In this document: positions 12,291 through 24,200 of the stretch, piece by piece
How positions within the stretch are numbered: the stretch's first letter is position 1
Layout of the letters: each line of letters opens with the position of its first letter
NCBI GenBank assembly: GCA_024760905.1
Contig: CM045734.1
Span: 44,563,564 to 44,627,563 of the forward strand
Source: Plotosus lineatus
Taxonomy: Eukaryota; Chordata; Actinopteri; Siluriformes; Plotosidae
Length of the DNA: 64,000 nt
Reading direction: 5' to 3'
Notes under the pieces: generated by a model
Seen by the model: only the letters and a program-made list of their open reading frames with translations
What the model was told of the DNA's origin: nothing
The model's database searches: none
Program-made: the position numbers and the translations under genes

Positions 12291-13072
12291 TGGTTCTTAA
12301 CCTTGTTGGCGGTACTGAACCCCACCAGTTTCATATGCTTATTCACCGAACCCTTCTTTAGTGAAAAATAAAATGATTTTTTTTTTCAAATTCAAGACAT
12401 AGGTATATGTTTTTATTGGGCACCAAAATTAACCGTGCATTAACATCACTGTGTTCAAAGAACAAAACCAATACAATGCATGAACTCCGCCCATCACAAC
12501 TACTCACATTTTATGTGAGGTGCACATCTGAGTGCGTGTCTGTATATATGTGTGTGTGTGTGTGTGTGTATTTGTTTTATTTACATCTTATGCCTTATTT
12601 TTCAATATTTAATCGTTATTATAAGCATTTATAGTATTGAATATGTATTTATTGATATTATATGTATATATACATGTACGTATACATCAGTCAGCACAAG
12701 GTTGATCCTACTTTGCAAATCATTCAGATAGGACGCCCGACTAATATCACGTTCCGTTATATATGTGAATCCATGTTGTACATATTCGTCCGACCACTTT
12801 CTTTTTTTTACTCAACATAGTATGGATTAAAACATTAAGAAAGAAATCACACGACATACCATCACAACAGTCACAATTCGACTACTGAGCACACCAAATT
12901 TCCTGCAGCACAGATTGGCCAAGCAATGTAGCGTGATCACCTGCAGCCAGTGATGGCCAAGCGGGGCGTGTCGTCATGAATATGAGTCAGGTGTGTGTCT
13001 TGACCTCCGCCGAACCCCTGAGACTGACTCACTGAACCCCTAGGGTTCGATCGAACCCAGGTTAGGAACCAC
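12288..13072 (-). mobile_element. hAT element, copy 2, chimeric with MITE X
   Basis: Minus relative of 2492-3077 with ends CAGTGGTTCTTAACCTTG and TTAGGAACCACTG, bounded by TA repeats. The BED-finger stretch (complement of ATGTTGAGTAAAAAAAAG) is at about 12720-12830. A piece of family X without its ends (about 12499-12717) is fused inside. Confidence 0.75.
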
Positions 13073-13100
13073 TGATATATATATATACACACACACACAC

Positions 13101-13579
13101 AGTAGTACCTTGACTTACGAGTGTCTTTTATGATGAATTTTCCATGATACGAGCTTCGATCCGACCAAAAATGTGCCCCATCCAACAAGAAAATTTTCGA
13201 CTTCCGAAGTCTGCTGGGGAATCTGCTTTTCCGGGCAGATTAGCCTTGTATTCTTTTCTGTGATGCCCCCTATAGGAAGAAAAAAAAAACCCTTCTTATT
13301 GTATTGTTATTTATTATGAATTATTATTATTGTTAATGTACATGTATTATTATTATGCAATATTTATTGTTTTTACTGTACATGTTTATCTTTAATATAT
13401 TAGCCAATGGGAGAGCAACTCTATCACACCAATTTCAAAACAACAGCCAAGCATTGTTTGAATTTTTGAGATGTCGCGTTTCGATTTTTTTTTTATATAC
13501 AGAGATGGAAATTTTAGGTAAATGCGTTTAGTAACTTGGATTTTTCGTTTGTTGGGTCTTTTGTAAGGTGAGGTACAAC

Positions 13580-13583
<4 letters not shown>
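13101..13583 (+). mobile_element. Tigger-type TIR element (T2)
   Basis: Ends CAGTAGTACCTTGACTTACG and GGTGAGGTACAACTGTG are inverted relatives. It is followed by a (TG)n run to 13620. No transposase frame. Related in sequence to the element at 3634-4550. Confidence 0.65.
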
Positions 13584-13620
<37 letters not shown>

Positions 13621-13624
13621 TAGA

Positions 13625-14505
13625 AGTGTGATATGATATATAATATGATTAGAAGTAATGGTTCGTTTTCTCCAGATTTCATCCTGTAAGTCTGTGGGTC
13701 TGGCCACTAATCCATCCGGCTTCAGGTTGATCAGGTGATCTGAAGAGTAAACAAGGTGTGAATGTAGTTGCTGTGCTGCGGTCTATGAACATAAACATTC
13801 CGCAGTGATAAAAAGAAAAAAAAAAACCTCTCTCAACCAAAATATTGAGAGGGCAGCTACTTATACACAATAAAAAAAGTTTAAAGTAAGTAAGAAAAAA
13901 TAGTGCACGCCAGTTAACATGCGTTCCAATGGACTCCCAATCGCGGATCAACTGGACTATTTGTCCGAGATGAGAACCGATTTTGAAGTCTTGATCTTGA
14001 GGTTGCTAGTCACACACCTTGTTGATGCGCTAAAAGAATGGTATGTTTTATTTATTTGTTTGTTTTTAAATAAACCGTCTAAAAAAACTAAAGGCTAGCA
14101 TTAGCGTTTAGCTTAGTGTGAGCTAAAGATTTATTCTGTATTGACTATCAGCTTTTCATCAAGCCACTTCTAAAGCACTGTCAAACAGTCACCACATTTA
14201 TGCTGACAGGGTCCTTTAGAGCATCATTCCTTGTGAATAGGAAAATGAACATTCATTTATCACTGGACATAAAAGCTGTGTTGAATGAGATGGAGAAGTT
14301 AAATGCAGTTCTTGCAATGACTAGAGTTCGGAAAACTAAAAGAAATAAAAAAGAAAAAACAAACCTCTTGCTATGGTGCTGAACTATTGATTATAGGTAT
14401 GCATGTATTCGCAAAGTGTTCCCTAACCTTTGACAAGTATATGACAGTATACAATGCTTATCATTCATATATTGTAATAATGTAAAATTTAAAATAAAAC
14501 ATGAA
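13625..14505. other. No recognisable feature
   Basis: About 0.9 kb without a gene or repeat that I can name. Confidence 0.45.
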
Positions 14506-14507
14506 TA

Positions 14508-15356
14508 CAGGGATCCCTCGCTACGTCGTGCTTCAGTTTCTGTGGCTTCAGTGCATCACGAGTTTTTCAAAAATATTCATCGAAAAATAAGGAAAAATGA
14601 GGAAAAAGTGAAGGAAAATGCCGCAAAACAAGGCCAATTATGCAAAAAAAAACCCCAAAAAAAAAACCAAACACCCAACCAAAAACAAAAAACCAACCCA
14701 AAACCCACCAACAAAATGATTTAAATTTTTATGTGAGGTGCGCATCTGTATGTGTGTGTATTTATATTTTGTACATTATTTTTGAATGTTTAATTGTTAT
14801 TATAAGCATTTATAGAGTTCAATATGTGTTTATTGATATTATATACACATATACATGTCTGTCTGTCTGTCTTCCTTTTGGCTTTTTCCCTTTTACTCGG
14901 GAGTCGCCACAGCGAATCATCTGATTTGCACGTTTGATTTGGCAGGGGGTTTTACGTCGGATGCCCTTCCTGTCACAACCCTTTTTTAGCAAGGGACAGA
15001 AACACGCTGACGACTTTGCAGCTACTCTTTACGAAAGTCAGCAATGGTTCTTTTACATGCCTCTCACCATAGACAGTGAGAGACATGGCCCGCCTTTGAT
15101 AATCCAGTTAGCCGCACTGGGGGAGACAGTGACAACCTTGTGGAGAGTGGGACTCGAACCCCCAACCTTTGGATCAGCGATCCAGCGCCCTATACCACTA
15201 GACCACCACTGCCCCCCATATACACATATACATGTACATGTACATAAGTCGGGGGGTTAGTCGATCCTACTTTGCGGAAATCGGCGATCGCACGCGTAGG
15301 GGTGGGGGTGTTGGTCTCGGTTTCCATTAACCGCGGAAAGCGAGGGATCCCTGTAT
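14508..15356 (+). mobile_element. Tigger-like MITE X, copy 4, interrupted by SINE-A
   Basis: Starts ACAGGGATCCCTCGCTACG, ends AAAGCGAGGGATCCCTGTA, with the SINE at 14858-15217 inserted in the ATTGATATTATATACACA portion. Confidence 0.85.
14858..15217 (-). mobile_element. Full-length SINE-A, 17-bp TSD
   Basis: Minus copy with (TCTG)n tail at the left and complete tRNA-like head at the right (GACCACCACTGCC is the complement of the A-box region). The duplication ATATACACATATACATG at 14841-14857 and 15218-15234 is perfect. Confidence 0.93.
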
Positions 15357-15512
15357 TACACAATTGCATCCATCATAATAATAATTTATGCATAAAGATT
15401 GCATTTCCCCTTAACGGCACAATTTCTTCTCTGAAAGCAGTCAGGCAAAAACGTGGTTGCAGTCGGCACCAATAATTCTAAAATAATTCATTTTATCAAG
15501 ACAATATTGGTA

Positions 15513-15548
<36 letters not shown>

Positions 15549-16209
15549 GCAAACATATCACTGTTATAATCACATTTATTCACTTTACCTCTCAGTGGTT
15601 TCAAAGGTATGGCTGAAATGTGAATATAAATTATACTTACGTTTCTCCTAAAATATAATTCAAGCTACATTTAAATCACACAGCAAAGCTGTTTGGGTTT
15701 TGTCTCGTACTTCAACCCAGCAGGGTGTGTTTTCCAAATGTAATCAGTGAAGATTGAATTGGAATTTAAAAAATGCCAATAAGACAGTTTATCAGTGTGA
15801 AGGAACTACTTAAACCTAATAACAAATACTACCTCGCCTGCTTCAATCCGCTTTGGCTTCTCTATTGCAGGAAATCCTACTGCCTTTGAGACAGCTAAAT
15901 GGTTTCAATGCACAGGGCGTACACGATGCCCACACCAGCATCATCAAAGCAGTTTTCACAATCAGAAAAGTAGGATTCAGGAAAAATTTGTGGATAAAAA
16001 TGAAAAGAAAAGATTGAGATATTCTTCCAGTAATAGAGCTCAGAGATTTAGCTCACGGTGGTGAAGGATTGACGGGTAGATACTTTTATCCTTGCTTTGA
16101 CCTGTGTGCTTAGATCATCCTGTCACATTTCCCTTAGAGAATTAAACATCTTCATTTCACCTTTTACTTTGCTTCTTTGTCATCCCTTATTATTCTCATA
16201 CTTAATCAG
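15357..16209. other. Intron or 5' region upstream of first identified exon
   Basis: Contains a T homopolymer at 15518-15542. A good acceptor (CTCTATTGCAG, ending 15870) precedes a possible open stretch, discussed under rejected items. Nothing else recognised. Confidence 0.45.
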
Positions 16210-16642
16210 AGCACGCGTTATGAATTTCAACCCGAAACCTTCCTCTGATCCTCTCTGTTTAGATTGCTCCAAGCCGAGCATCACGAAAGGCTCATCTGCC
16301 ATGAACATGCCCCAGTCATTTGGCACCGCGATGGGCTTTTCTCTATCGGAAACACTGCCATCTGCCAGTTTGCCCAACCTGGCACGGAATGGCTCGGATC
16401 AGAGTCCGTTGCTGAAGACCGAGAACAGCATCATCTACTTGGCTCCCACTACTGACACCAATAAGTGCTGGCCAATCCGACCTACATTACGCAATGAGTT
16501 GGACACCTTCTCTGTGCACTTCTATATCTTCTTCGGGCCCAACATCTCTATTCCTCCAGACCGGGCTGCAGTGTTCGCCATTAACCTGATGCCAGTGTTG
16601 GACAGTGGAGGAGTTCTTAACATGGAACTCAAACTCAACGTG
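16210..16642 (+). CDS. tmem8b: TMEM8B exon (extracellular domain part)
   Basis: Internal exon of a TMEM8B/NGX6-type membrane protein. A long pyrimidine-rich tract ends in an AG at 16208-16209 and the exon ends at a strong GTAAGT donor (16643). The open frame starts with the third base of a split codon and ends in phase 0. The product is the membrane-proximal extracellular segment; the stretch FSVHFYIFFGP followed by VLDSGGVLNMELKLNV is typical of TMEM8B as I remember it. The family includes PGAP6/TMEM8A, a GPI-specific phospholipase A2, and myomaker; the biochemical role of TMEM8B itself is less clear. The exact acceptor is inferred: the frame stays open further upstream, but that part reads like an intronic pyrimidine tract. 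The preceding exon was not identified. Confidence 0.87.
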
Positions 16643-17220
16643 GTAAGTAAAGAATCATAAGAAACATAGTACGTCTTGCATAAATGTCCCATCAGTGTCA
16701 AACGGTTGCTGATGGAAGTATTTCACGTGTTGTTTACCTCAATAAGTGAATTGTAATATGCCACCTTAGGGTTGTAAATTAAACACTGATATCTACTGTA
16801 GGTCTAAAGAAAGAAAATAGTGCAGCAGCTTATTTTTCTTCACAGATTATATTAATTATAGAAAATGACTCCTTATTAGTGGAGCTCCATGCAAATGTTG
16901 CAAAGCCATGAGCTTAATTTTATTATTGTTTCCGCGCACACGTGCCCACACAGGCAACTCAACATGTGTGCGCACTGTCGGAGCCGACGCTGAGTGTACT
17001 TCACAGAAAAATGTTTTGTTTAGTCAATGGATTTTCTTCTTGAGTAAAAAATACATTTTCGAACACCATTGAGAAGACAGCAAGTTCTATTACGGCTGGT
17101 TTATTACTGAAAATACAGGACATGCAAACATTTTTTGGAGCATTGCTTTTAGGCAGTGTGTAAATATTTATATTAGAGTTACATATTAAGCTGCACCAAA
17201 ACTCATTCTCTCTCTAAAAG

Positions 17221-17519
17221 ACGGCAGTGGTGGCCTGGTGGTAAAGGGTGCCGGATCACTGATCCTGAGGTTGGGGGTTCAAGCCCGACGCTCCACAGGT
17301 TGTCACTGTCCCCCCAGTGCACCTAACTGGGTTATCAAAGGCTAGGCATGTGACTACTAGTCTAGTGTGAGGACCATTTCTGACTTTCGATCAGAGTAGA
17401 CATCAGCGTGTTTCTGCTGGTGTACTCTGCCCTCGCCTCGAGTCGGCTTGGATGGGCGCCAGCCTCCCCGTGACCCTAATTAGGATTAAGTGGTTACGGA
17501 AAATGAATGAATGAAAGAA
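17221..17519 (+). mobile_element. SINE-B (L2-type tail), 12-bp TSD
   Basis: Plus copy with tRNA-like head (TGGCCTGGTGGTAAAGG, GGTTCAAGCCC) and tail CCTAATTAGGATTAAGTGG then AATGAATGAATGA. TCTCTCTAAAAG at 17209-17220 and 17520-17531 is the target duplication. Confidence 0.92.
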
Positions 17520-17544
17520 TCTCTCTAAAAGGTTTTTTCACATA

Positions 17545-18028
17545 CTGTATTTCTGTAACTGCTTAATCCTAATTAGGGTGGCGGGGAGGCTGGCGCCCAT
17601 CCCAGCTGACTCCGGGCGAGGGCAGAGTACACCCTGGACAGCTCGCCAGGCCATCGCAGGGCGGACACATGCTAACAGCTTTGCAGCTACTATTGTCAGC
17701 AGAAAGTCAGCAATGGTTCCTTTACATGAACCTCACACCATAGACGGTGAGAGACATGGCCGGCCTGCGATGGCCTGGCGATCGCAGGGCGGACACATGC
17801 TAACGGCTTTGCAGCTACTCTTGTCGAAAGTCAGCAATGGTTCTTTTACATGAACCTCACACCATAAACAGTGAGAGACATGGCTGGCCTTTGATAACCC
17901 AGTTGGCTGCATTGGGGGAAGGGGGGGGGGGGGTTGGCAGTGACAACCTTGTGGAAAGTGGGACTCGAACCCCCAACCTTAGGATCAGCAAACCAGCGCC
18001 CTATAGCACTAGGCCACCACTGCCCTGG
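17545..18028 (-). mobile_element. SINE-B with internal tandem duplication
   Basis: Minus copy. A ~128-bp unit (starting 17654 and again 17782, TCGCAGGGCGGACACATGCT) occurs twice. Flanks TTTTCACATA at 17535-17544 and 18029-18038. Also contains a G-run at 17922-17934. Lies tail to tail with the preceding SINE-B. Confidence 0.85.
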
Positions 18029-18412
18029 TTTTCACATATATTGTGAAATTTTGTGTGCATCTTATTTTGAGACAGAGGCGAACGTTTTACTTTAAAGTAA
18101 ATTGAAACTCCAAAATGGCTGCTTTTGGACTTGTTATAAGATGTCTGTGGGTCAATTACAAAAATCAATATCTTTATAACATTTGATGTCCTTATCAAAT
18201 AGTGGCAGACACAAAATAACTAACTAAACACAAATAAACACAAAATAAATCAGAGTTTCTTCGGTTAGCTGCCAACTGTCAAGGGTAAGTGTGAAATTCC
18301 AAGAAGCAACACCCTGACTGGTTGAAAAAAAACCTTGTCACAGAAAAAAAAATATCCTCAATGTGAAAAGCCCTTCAAACCTATTCTATTCCTCAAGGTA
18401 TTAGACAAACCA

Positions 18413-19184
18413 CAATCACTATCCAAGTTACGACATATGCGATTTACGACCATCCGCACTTACAACCACGTCTAGCAGATGTCTATTATGAGTTTATTGT
18501 ATATGTCCGGCAGCGCAGCGTGTAAGATAGTTGTGGCAGCGAAGCATCCCAGCATCTCACACTCACAGCATTCTAGCACTACACTCAGTGACTAGATACC
18601 GTCGCAGTAACATCTCTTTTACAGAACAATTTTACATTCATTTACTGTACACCGTTACCATGGCCCCCAAGAGGAAGTCCGATTCATCAGATGGAAATTC
18701 TACCAAGAAAGTAAGGAAGGCACTGTTGTTACGGACGAAGATGAAAGTGATAAAGCAGTATGAAGGAGGAAAAAAAGTCAATTCCATCGCTCGAGATCTC
18801 CATCTCTCCCACTCCACGGTGTCTACCATTTTAAAGTACAAGGACCACATTAAGGAAGAAGTGAAAGCAGCAGCCCCAATTAAGTCAACTATCACCACAA
18901 AACAGCGTGAAGGACCGATTGCAGAGATGCAAAAGTTGCTATACACGTGGTTGGAAGATAATAGGCAAAGAAATTCGAAAGTGATGTTGCGAGCAGTGCA
19001 AAGTAAGGCTACACGTTTATTTCGCATGTTGAAAGAACGTGCAAGTAAAGAATACGCTTCACATGAACTCATAGCAAGTGCTGGGTGGTCGCGGTTTCGT
19101 TGTGTTAAATATCCGACTTACGACAAATCCAACTTACGACTGGTTGTTTGGAACCGATCTAGGTCGTAACTCGGATAGTGAATG
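18413..19184 (+). mobile_element. Non-autonomous Tigger element (T3)
   Basis: Inverted ends CAATCACTATCCAAGTTACG and its relative at the right (TCGTAACTCGGATAGTGAATG), right flank TA. Between them is a truncated transposase gene. Confidence 0.85.
18660..19169 (+). pseudogene. Tigger transposase N-terminal fragment
   Basis: 169 codons from MAPKRKSDSSDGNSTKKVRK. The first half (LRTKMKVIKQYEGGKKVNSI, then HLSHSTVSTILKYKDHI) is a CENP-B/pogo-type helix-turn-helix; the second (EMQKLLYTWLEDNRQR...) is the start of the Tc5/CENPB DNA-binding domain. The frame then runs into the right TIR, so the DDE catalytic region is gone. The ATG chosen follows the family's usual start; the frame is open 43 codons upstream. 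Confidence 0.8.
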
Positions 19185-19601
19185 TATATGGAATTGTACT
19201 AAACTGGGCTACTTGCTACAGTAAATGTAGTTATGTTGCCACTACCACAAAATTTACTATTAACCTGTAGGAGAACAACCAAAAGTGTTTAATTCCTTTT
19301 AAACCATGGCAATTTACCAATGACTACAATTTATAGTCTGGCCAATTTTCTGCCTTCAAACCATTTATAAACTGCATTTAATGCTTTGGATCATACACCA
19401 GATAAGTAAGGTTCTGTTATCACTTGCCTTGCAGCAGTTGTTCTCTTATCAGCTTGTTTTTATATTTCTCTCGAAGTTAAAAGAGTAAAAAATGCAGCCT
19501 GTCATGTTAGGATGAAACCTACAACCCTCCGTCCTGAAGAGTATTCCTGTGGCAGAACACTTACTGAAAGTTATAAAAGGCTATCACCAAAGACGTGTGT
19601 G

Positions 19602-19604
<3 letters not shown>

Positions 19605-19663
<59 letters not shown>
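19605..19663. repeat. (TA)n microsatellite
   Basis: TA tract bordering the inverted Penelope-like remnant on the left. The right border (19964-20094) is TA, then GT, then TA. Confidence 0.97.
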
Positions 19664-19667
<4 letters not shown>

Positions 19668-19711
19668 AAAATAAAAGGACAGGACAAAGACTTTCTATTG
19701 AAACTCCATTT

Positions 19712-19766
19712 ATCACTACAGATCTGTTTCGAGGGGTGGTGAAACCATCCTCTCTCTTCAGGTGAT
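19712..19766 (-). ncRNA. Second hammerhead motif, opposite strand
   Basis: Exact complement of the motif at 19802-19856, in the left arm of the inverted repeat. A read-through RNA of either strand would hold one sense and one antisense copy and could fold arm to arm instead. Confidence 0.55.
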
Positions 19767-19801
19767 TATAGAAGAATATAAGAAGAAGAAGTTCTGCTAT
19801 A

Positions 19802-19856
19802 ATCACCTGAAGAGAGAGGATGGTTTCACCACCCCTCGAAACAGATCTGTAGTGAT
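19802..19856 (+). ncRNA. Predicted type I hammerhead ribozyme
   Basis: Strand order fits a hammerhead: stem I ATCAC (19802-19806), core CTGAAGA (19807-19813), stem II GAG...CTC (19814-19837, with inner GG/CC and TGGT-TTC-ACCA), GAA (19838-19840), a short stem III ACAGATCTGT (19841-19850), H17 = A (19851), then stem I partner GTGAT (19852-19856). Predicted cleavage follows 19851. The two-nucleotide loop of stem III is minimal, as described for ribozymes of Penelope-like elements. Not folded computationally. Confidence 0.6.
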
Positions 19857-19959
19857 AAATGGAGTTTCAATAGAAAGTCTTTGTCCTGTCCTTTTATTTT
19901 TGTTATTTGCTCTACCAAAAAGTATTGAGCACTCTCCTACGGAAGGATCTACTCAGAAA

Positions 19960-20097
<138 letters not shown>

Positions 20098-20099
20098 GT

Positions 20100-21160
20100 G
20101 AAATAAATGTCAACTTAGTGAAAATTTCACTTTAAACCGAGAATTGGAAATGGGTTTTTTCTTTTTTCTTCTTTTTTTTTTTTTTTATCAAGAAATCCTT
20201 TTATTTTAGATAATGTGGCACATCCGCTATGCAAGTATCTGTGAATGAGCTGTGACTGGAGAACCGATAATGCATTAAAGCAAGCACATTAAAATCTGTC
20301 ATTTAACTTACAGCCGGCACTTCTGTCAGAGCTGCTTCACCAAACAGAACCAACAGTTCAACAGTGCTCTTGTCGAAAATGTCATAACTGTCATTGTGAC
20401 AGAATGACTGATTCTTTCAACTCTCTGGTCTCTAACTAAATCTCAGAATATGTCAGCTGGGTCCCCCCCCCCAACAACAACAAAAAATAAATTAGAAAAA
20501 ATAAATAAATAAAATACAGAGTAATTCTCTGACTTCTTGAAAAGCCAGGTACATTCCATATTTCAGACGGTGCATCACCGGTATGCTTATGTTCTCTGAC
20601 ATGTCTCTTGTGGCTGAAGTATTAAAGCTTCAATAATTAATTTCTTACTTTTCTCGCCGCTGAGAGAACAGATGTCAAAGAGCATGTGCAGAATATCAAA
20701 GATTCCCAGCCACGGTTAGGTCTGTTGAGATATTAAACAATATACTCCCTGTGGATGGATGAGCACCTTAGAGTAATTAATAACAAATATTAGGAACCAG
20801 CTTATGTTGCTTCCATCAAGGACGCAGGTCCAACATGCCATGCTGCAGAACACGCAGGTGCATTGTGCTGTATTTGTTTATATTTATCACTGCTCACCAT
20901 GAATCAAATTGTCCCTCGGGGATGATGAGGACACTTGAACTTCGTACCAAATAAATGGTCACCAGATGCGATTGTGGGTCATTAGAAATATCACTTAAAG
21001 CTTGAACCTTAATTCTGTACCATATCTTCAGATGATAGCAGCTGCAACTGCAGACATTCTGGGAAAAAGTTAGCATTGGGCAATTTAGGGCTTGTAATGA
21101 ATTAGAATAAATAATCATGTGACTTAAAAAAAGGTGATCGCACCATAGGATTGTAAACTT
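20100..21160. other. No recognisable feature
   Basis: Intronic DNA with a T-rich run (20160-20190) and short A-rich tracts. No gene or repeat identified. Confidence 0.45.
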
Positions 21161-21162
21161 TC

Positions 21163-22000
21163 ATTTTCCAAAACGGTTAATCTTAATTAGGGTCGCGGGA
21201 AGGTTGCCGCCCATCTTAGCCGACTCTGGGCAAGGCACACCTTGGAATGCTCACCAGTCCATTCCATGGCCCACACTCACATAACCGTTCACACTCACAC
21301 GTAAACCTAGGTGTGATTTAGAACACTCACTTAGCCTACTGTGTATGCTTTTGAACTCTTTGTGGAAACCCGTATACAGTGATCCCTCGCTACCTCGTGC
21401 TTCAGTTTCTGCGGCTTCAGTGTATTGCAGGATTTTTAAAAATATTCATCGAAAAAAATAAAAAACAAGTAAATTAAGGAAACATACGGGGAAAGTTAAG
21501 GAAAATGCTGCAAAACAACGCCAATTATGCAAAAAAAATAAATAAATAAACAACAAAAGAACCTCAAACAAACAAACAAAAAAAACAAACAAAACCCCCC
21601 AAAAACTACTTACATTTTTATGTGCGGTGCGCATCTATGTGTGCGCGACTGTGTATGTGTGTGTGTGTGTGTGTGTGTCTATATTGTGTTTACATCTAAG
21701 GCATTATTATTGAATGTTTAATTGTTCTTATAAGCATTTATTCTGTTGAATATGTATTTATTGATATTATATACACATATACATGTACGCATACATCAGT
21801 CAGAGGGGTCGATCCTACTTTGCGGAAATTGGCGCTTGCAGGGAGGTCTCAGACCCATTAACCGTGGAAAGTGAGGGATCCCAGTAAACCCATGCTACCA
21901 CAGAGAAAACATATAAAACCCATACAGAAATGCCCAAGCTGGGAATTGAACCTTCTTGCTGTGAGGCAGACATGCTGACCACTACACCGCTGCACCACTA
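21163..22000 (-). mobile_element. SINE-C interrupted by MITE X
   Basis: The tail half (GGTTAATCTTAATTAGGGTC...) lies at 21163-21375 and the head half (complement of a tRNA-like head, GAGGCAGACATGCTGACC) at 21885-22000. The MITE splits them. Confidence 0.65.
21376..21884 (+). mobile_element. Tigger-like MITE X, copy 5
   Basis: Starts ACAGTGATCCCTCGCTACC after TA, ends AAAGTGAGGGATCCCAG before TA. Inserted in a SINE-C, consistent with TA target duplication. Confidence 0.85.
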
Positions 22001-22859
22001 TGTAAACATTATTTGGTATAAAAGTTGTATCCAGGACATGACTAGTCCTTGAGGAGTCTCTGGATAGTCTGCAAATTTCTGAGTAAATAATTGATATGTT
22101 CAAAAACAATGTGCCTCAAAGAAAGGTAGCAAGAGATTTGGATATTTTTACTCTCTGCAGTTGCACTCAGTAATTTTAAATGCTGTAGTCTAGACATGGA
22201 CATGGGACTGGTAAAAAGGGTAGGGAGAGGTGGAGATGACCAAGTAATGACACCAGCAGGGCATAACATATAGGACATTTATTGAGAAGTGAAAATGTGT
22301 GTAGACTAATATCTTACCTGGGTAGGGAGGAAGGATATGGCACTATAGAAAATAAAGGAACAAAAAAGAGGGGGAACTACACTACATTTTATTGTAGTCG
22401 CCTCTCTGCATGCCAGAATCAAATGACCTAACGGCTACTCAAATTAAATTATTTTAAAGAATGCATGAGTTAGTACCCATTCGCTATAGGCTAGGTGGAT
22501 GTCTGGACATTCGAACCACCTACAAGTGGGAAATATATGTGCTCACATACTAAACTATTTCTGTTTCTAGGGATTCAAAAAATAATAATAAAACCTACTT
22601 CAAAATCTAAGTGTAATGCATAGACGACAGAGTGAGGCGACAAATATACACAGAAAATAAATCTAAAACCAATTTAGTAGTTACAATAGGAATGGAGCAT
22701 AAACACAGCCAAACCAACCAATGAGCTGAGCACTTTTAACCTCAAAGCTCCACCTCCCTCTTGGTTCGGTGTAGCTCACGTTGATTAAAAATTAGCATGT
22801 ACTCGTACATTCACCAAAAATATGAGACATAGATGAAAAGTGGAAAAATAAGGTGGGAT
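22001..22859. other. No recognisable feature
   Basis: No gene seen. The sequence contains A-rich stretches but no clear repeat boundary. Confidence 0.4.
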
Positions 22860-22876
22860 AGAGTGGATGAGAAACA

Positions 22877-23233
22877 TCGGGCCAGTGGTGGTCTAGTGGT
22901 ATAGGGTGCTGAATTGCTGATCCGAAGGTTGGGGGTTCGAGTCCCACTCTCCACAAGGTTGTCACTGTCCCCCCCAGTGCAGCTAATTGGGTTATCAAAG
23001 GCGGGCCATGTCTGTCACTGTCTATGGTGAGAGACAGGTAAAAGAACCATTGCTGACTTTCGTAAAGAGTAGGCTGCAAAACCGTCAGCGTGTTTCTGTC
23101 CCTTGCTAAAAGGGTTGAGACAGGAAGGCCATCCGACGTAAAAACCTCTGCCAAATCAAACGTGCGAATCAGATAATTCGCTGTGGCGACTCCCGAGTAA
23201 AAAGGGAAAAAGCCAAAAGGAAGACAGACAGAC
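22877..23233 (+). mobile_element. Full-length SINE-A, 17-bp TSD
   Basis: Best plus-strand reference copy. A-box TGGTCTAGTGG (22889-22899) and B-box GGTTCGAGTCC (22934-22944) with tRNA spacing indicate an internal pol III promoter. The RTE-like tail and (AGAC)n follow. AGAGTGGATGAGAAACA at 22860-22876 and 23234-23250 is the duplication. Confidence 0.95.
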
Positions 23234-23399
23234 AGAGTGGATGAGAAACAGAGAAAGAGAGAGAGAGAGAGAATGAGTTTTGATGTTTAAAGTGTAAGGA
23301 CTGAAGCCTCAGTTGAATACCTTTGAATCTATGAGCGCTTAGATGGCACTGCATTCAGAACCCTCATTCATCCAAAAGCACTGTCAGCAGCTGGGATGA

Positions 23400-24200
23400 A
23401 CCAAATGTCCACGTCCTCAGATGAATCAATATTCCCGGTCATTATGGGGGGGAAAAATGGACCCCATGTGGTCTGGACACAAGATGAAAAGGACCATAAA
23501 GAATTCTTTGACATTTATACTTGTTTCTCAAAGTCAATGATGGTATGAGGTTGAGTTAGTACCCTTGGAAAATTATGCCTCTGTGGTGAAGGCATTAATG
23601 CAGAAAAGTACACTGAGATTTTGGAGCACCATCTACTCCAGGGACTGGAATGTTAGGATGTTCTATGAATCTGTTGTAGCCAGCACTATCCTCCATGCTG
23701 TTGCATGCTGGGGTGGCAGGCTGAGGGTTGCAGATGCAAACATACTGAACAAGCTGATCTCCATATATAGTACGATGGTGTCGGAAGGGAGAATTTTGTC
23801 CAAAATAAAGACAATACTGATCAGTACCTTCAACCCACTTCACAACCTGCTGATCAGTCAGAGGAGCATATATATATACATATATACAGTATGATAGTAT
23901 AAGTTTTATTATATTGAGACTTTTAACTTGTATTTATTGTATTCTTTACTTGGTATGGAGCAACCGTGTACACATAATTTCTTGATTGCATTTTTTCCCC
24001 CCTGATTCTAACACCCATACATTTTTCAACAAGACAATACCAAACATATTGTGCATACGTTCTGATATAGCTGCAGAAGAAGTGGGTGAGAGTGCTGGAC
24101 TGGCCTGAATGCACTCTTGACCTGTCACCAATTAAAAAATGTGGATCAAATGTCATAGGATTTATTAACCTAAGCTTATTTATATTCAGTCACAGAAGTA
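23400..24200 (+). mobile_element. Tc1/mariner-like relic with L2 fragment inserted
   Basis: Decayed transposase text: GACACAAGATGAAAAGGACC and TTCAACAAGACAATACCAAA, the latter encoding the QQDN-like DDE region. Stops throughout. The L2-type LINE fragment at 23612-23872 interrupts it. Confidence 0.5.
23612..23872 (+). pseudogene. L2/CR1-like LINE RT C-terminal fragment
   Basis: Frame with RMFYESVVASTILHAVACWG, then ANILNKLI, then NPLHNLLISQRS, matching the C-terminal segment of fish L2-type LINE reverse transcriptases as I remember it. Only this piece is present; it ends at (TA)n. Confidence 0.7.

Noticed and set aside
15871..15962. Possible extra TMEM8B exon after a good acceptor (CTCTATTGCAG)
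   Set aside because: One frame reads PTAFETAKWFQCTGRTRCP, which faintly recalls a CTGxxxC stretch of the family. But there is no good donor, and the only GT that could serve leaves phase 1, while the exon at 16210 needs phase 2. Not enough to annotate.
22889..22944. A- and B-box as a real tRNA gene
   Set aside because: The same head occurs in many SINE copies, with SINE body and duplications attached. No cloverleaf-complete tRNA gene was seen in the window.
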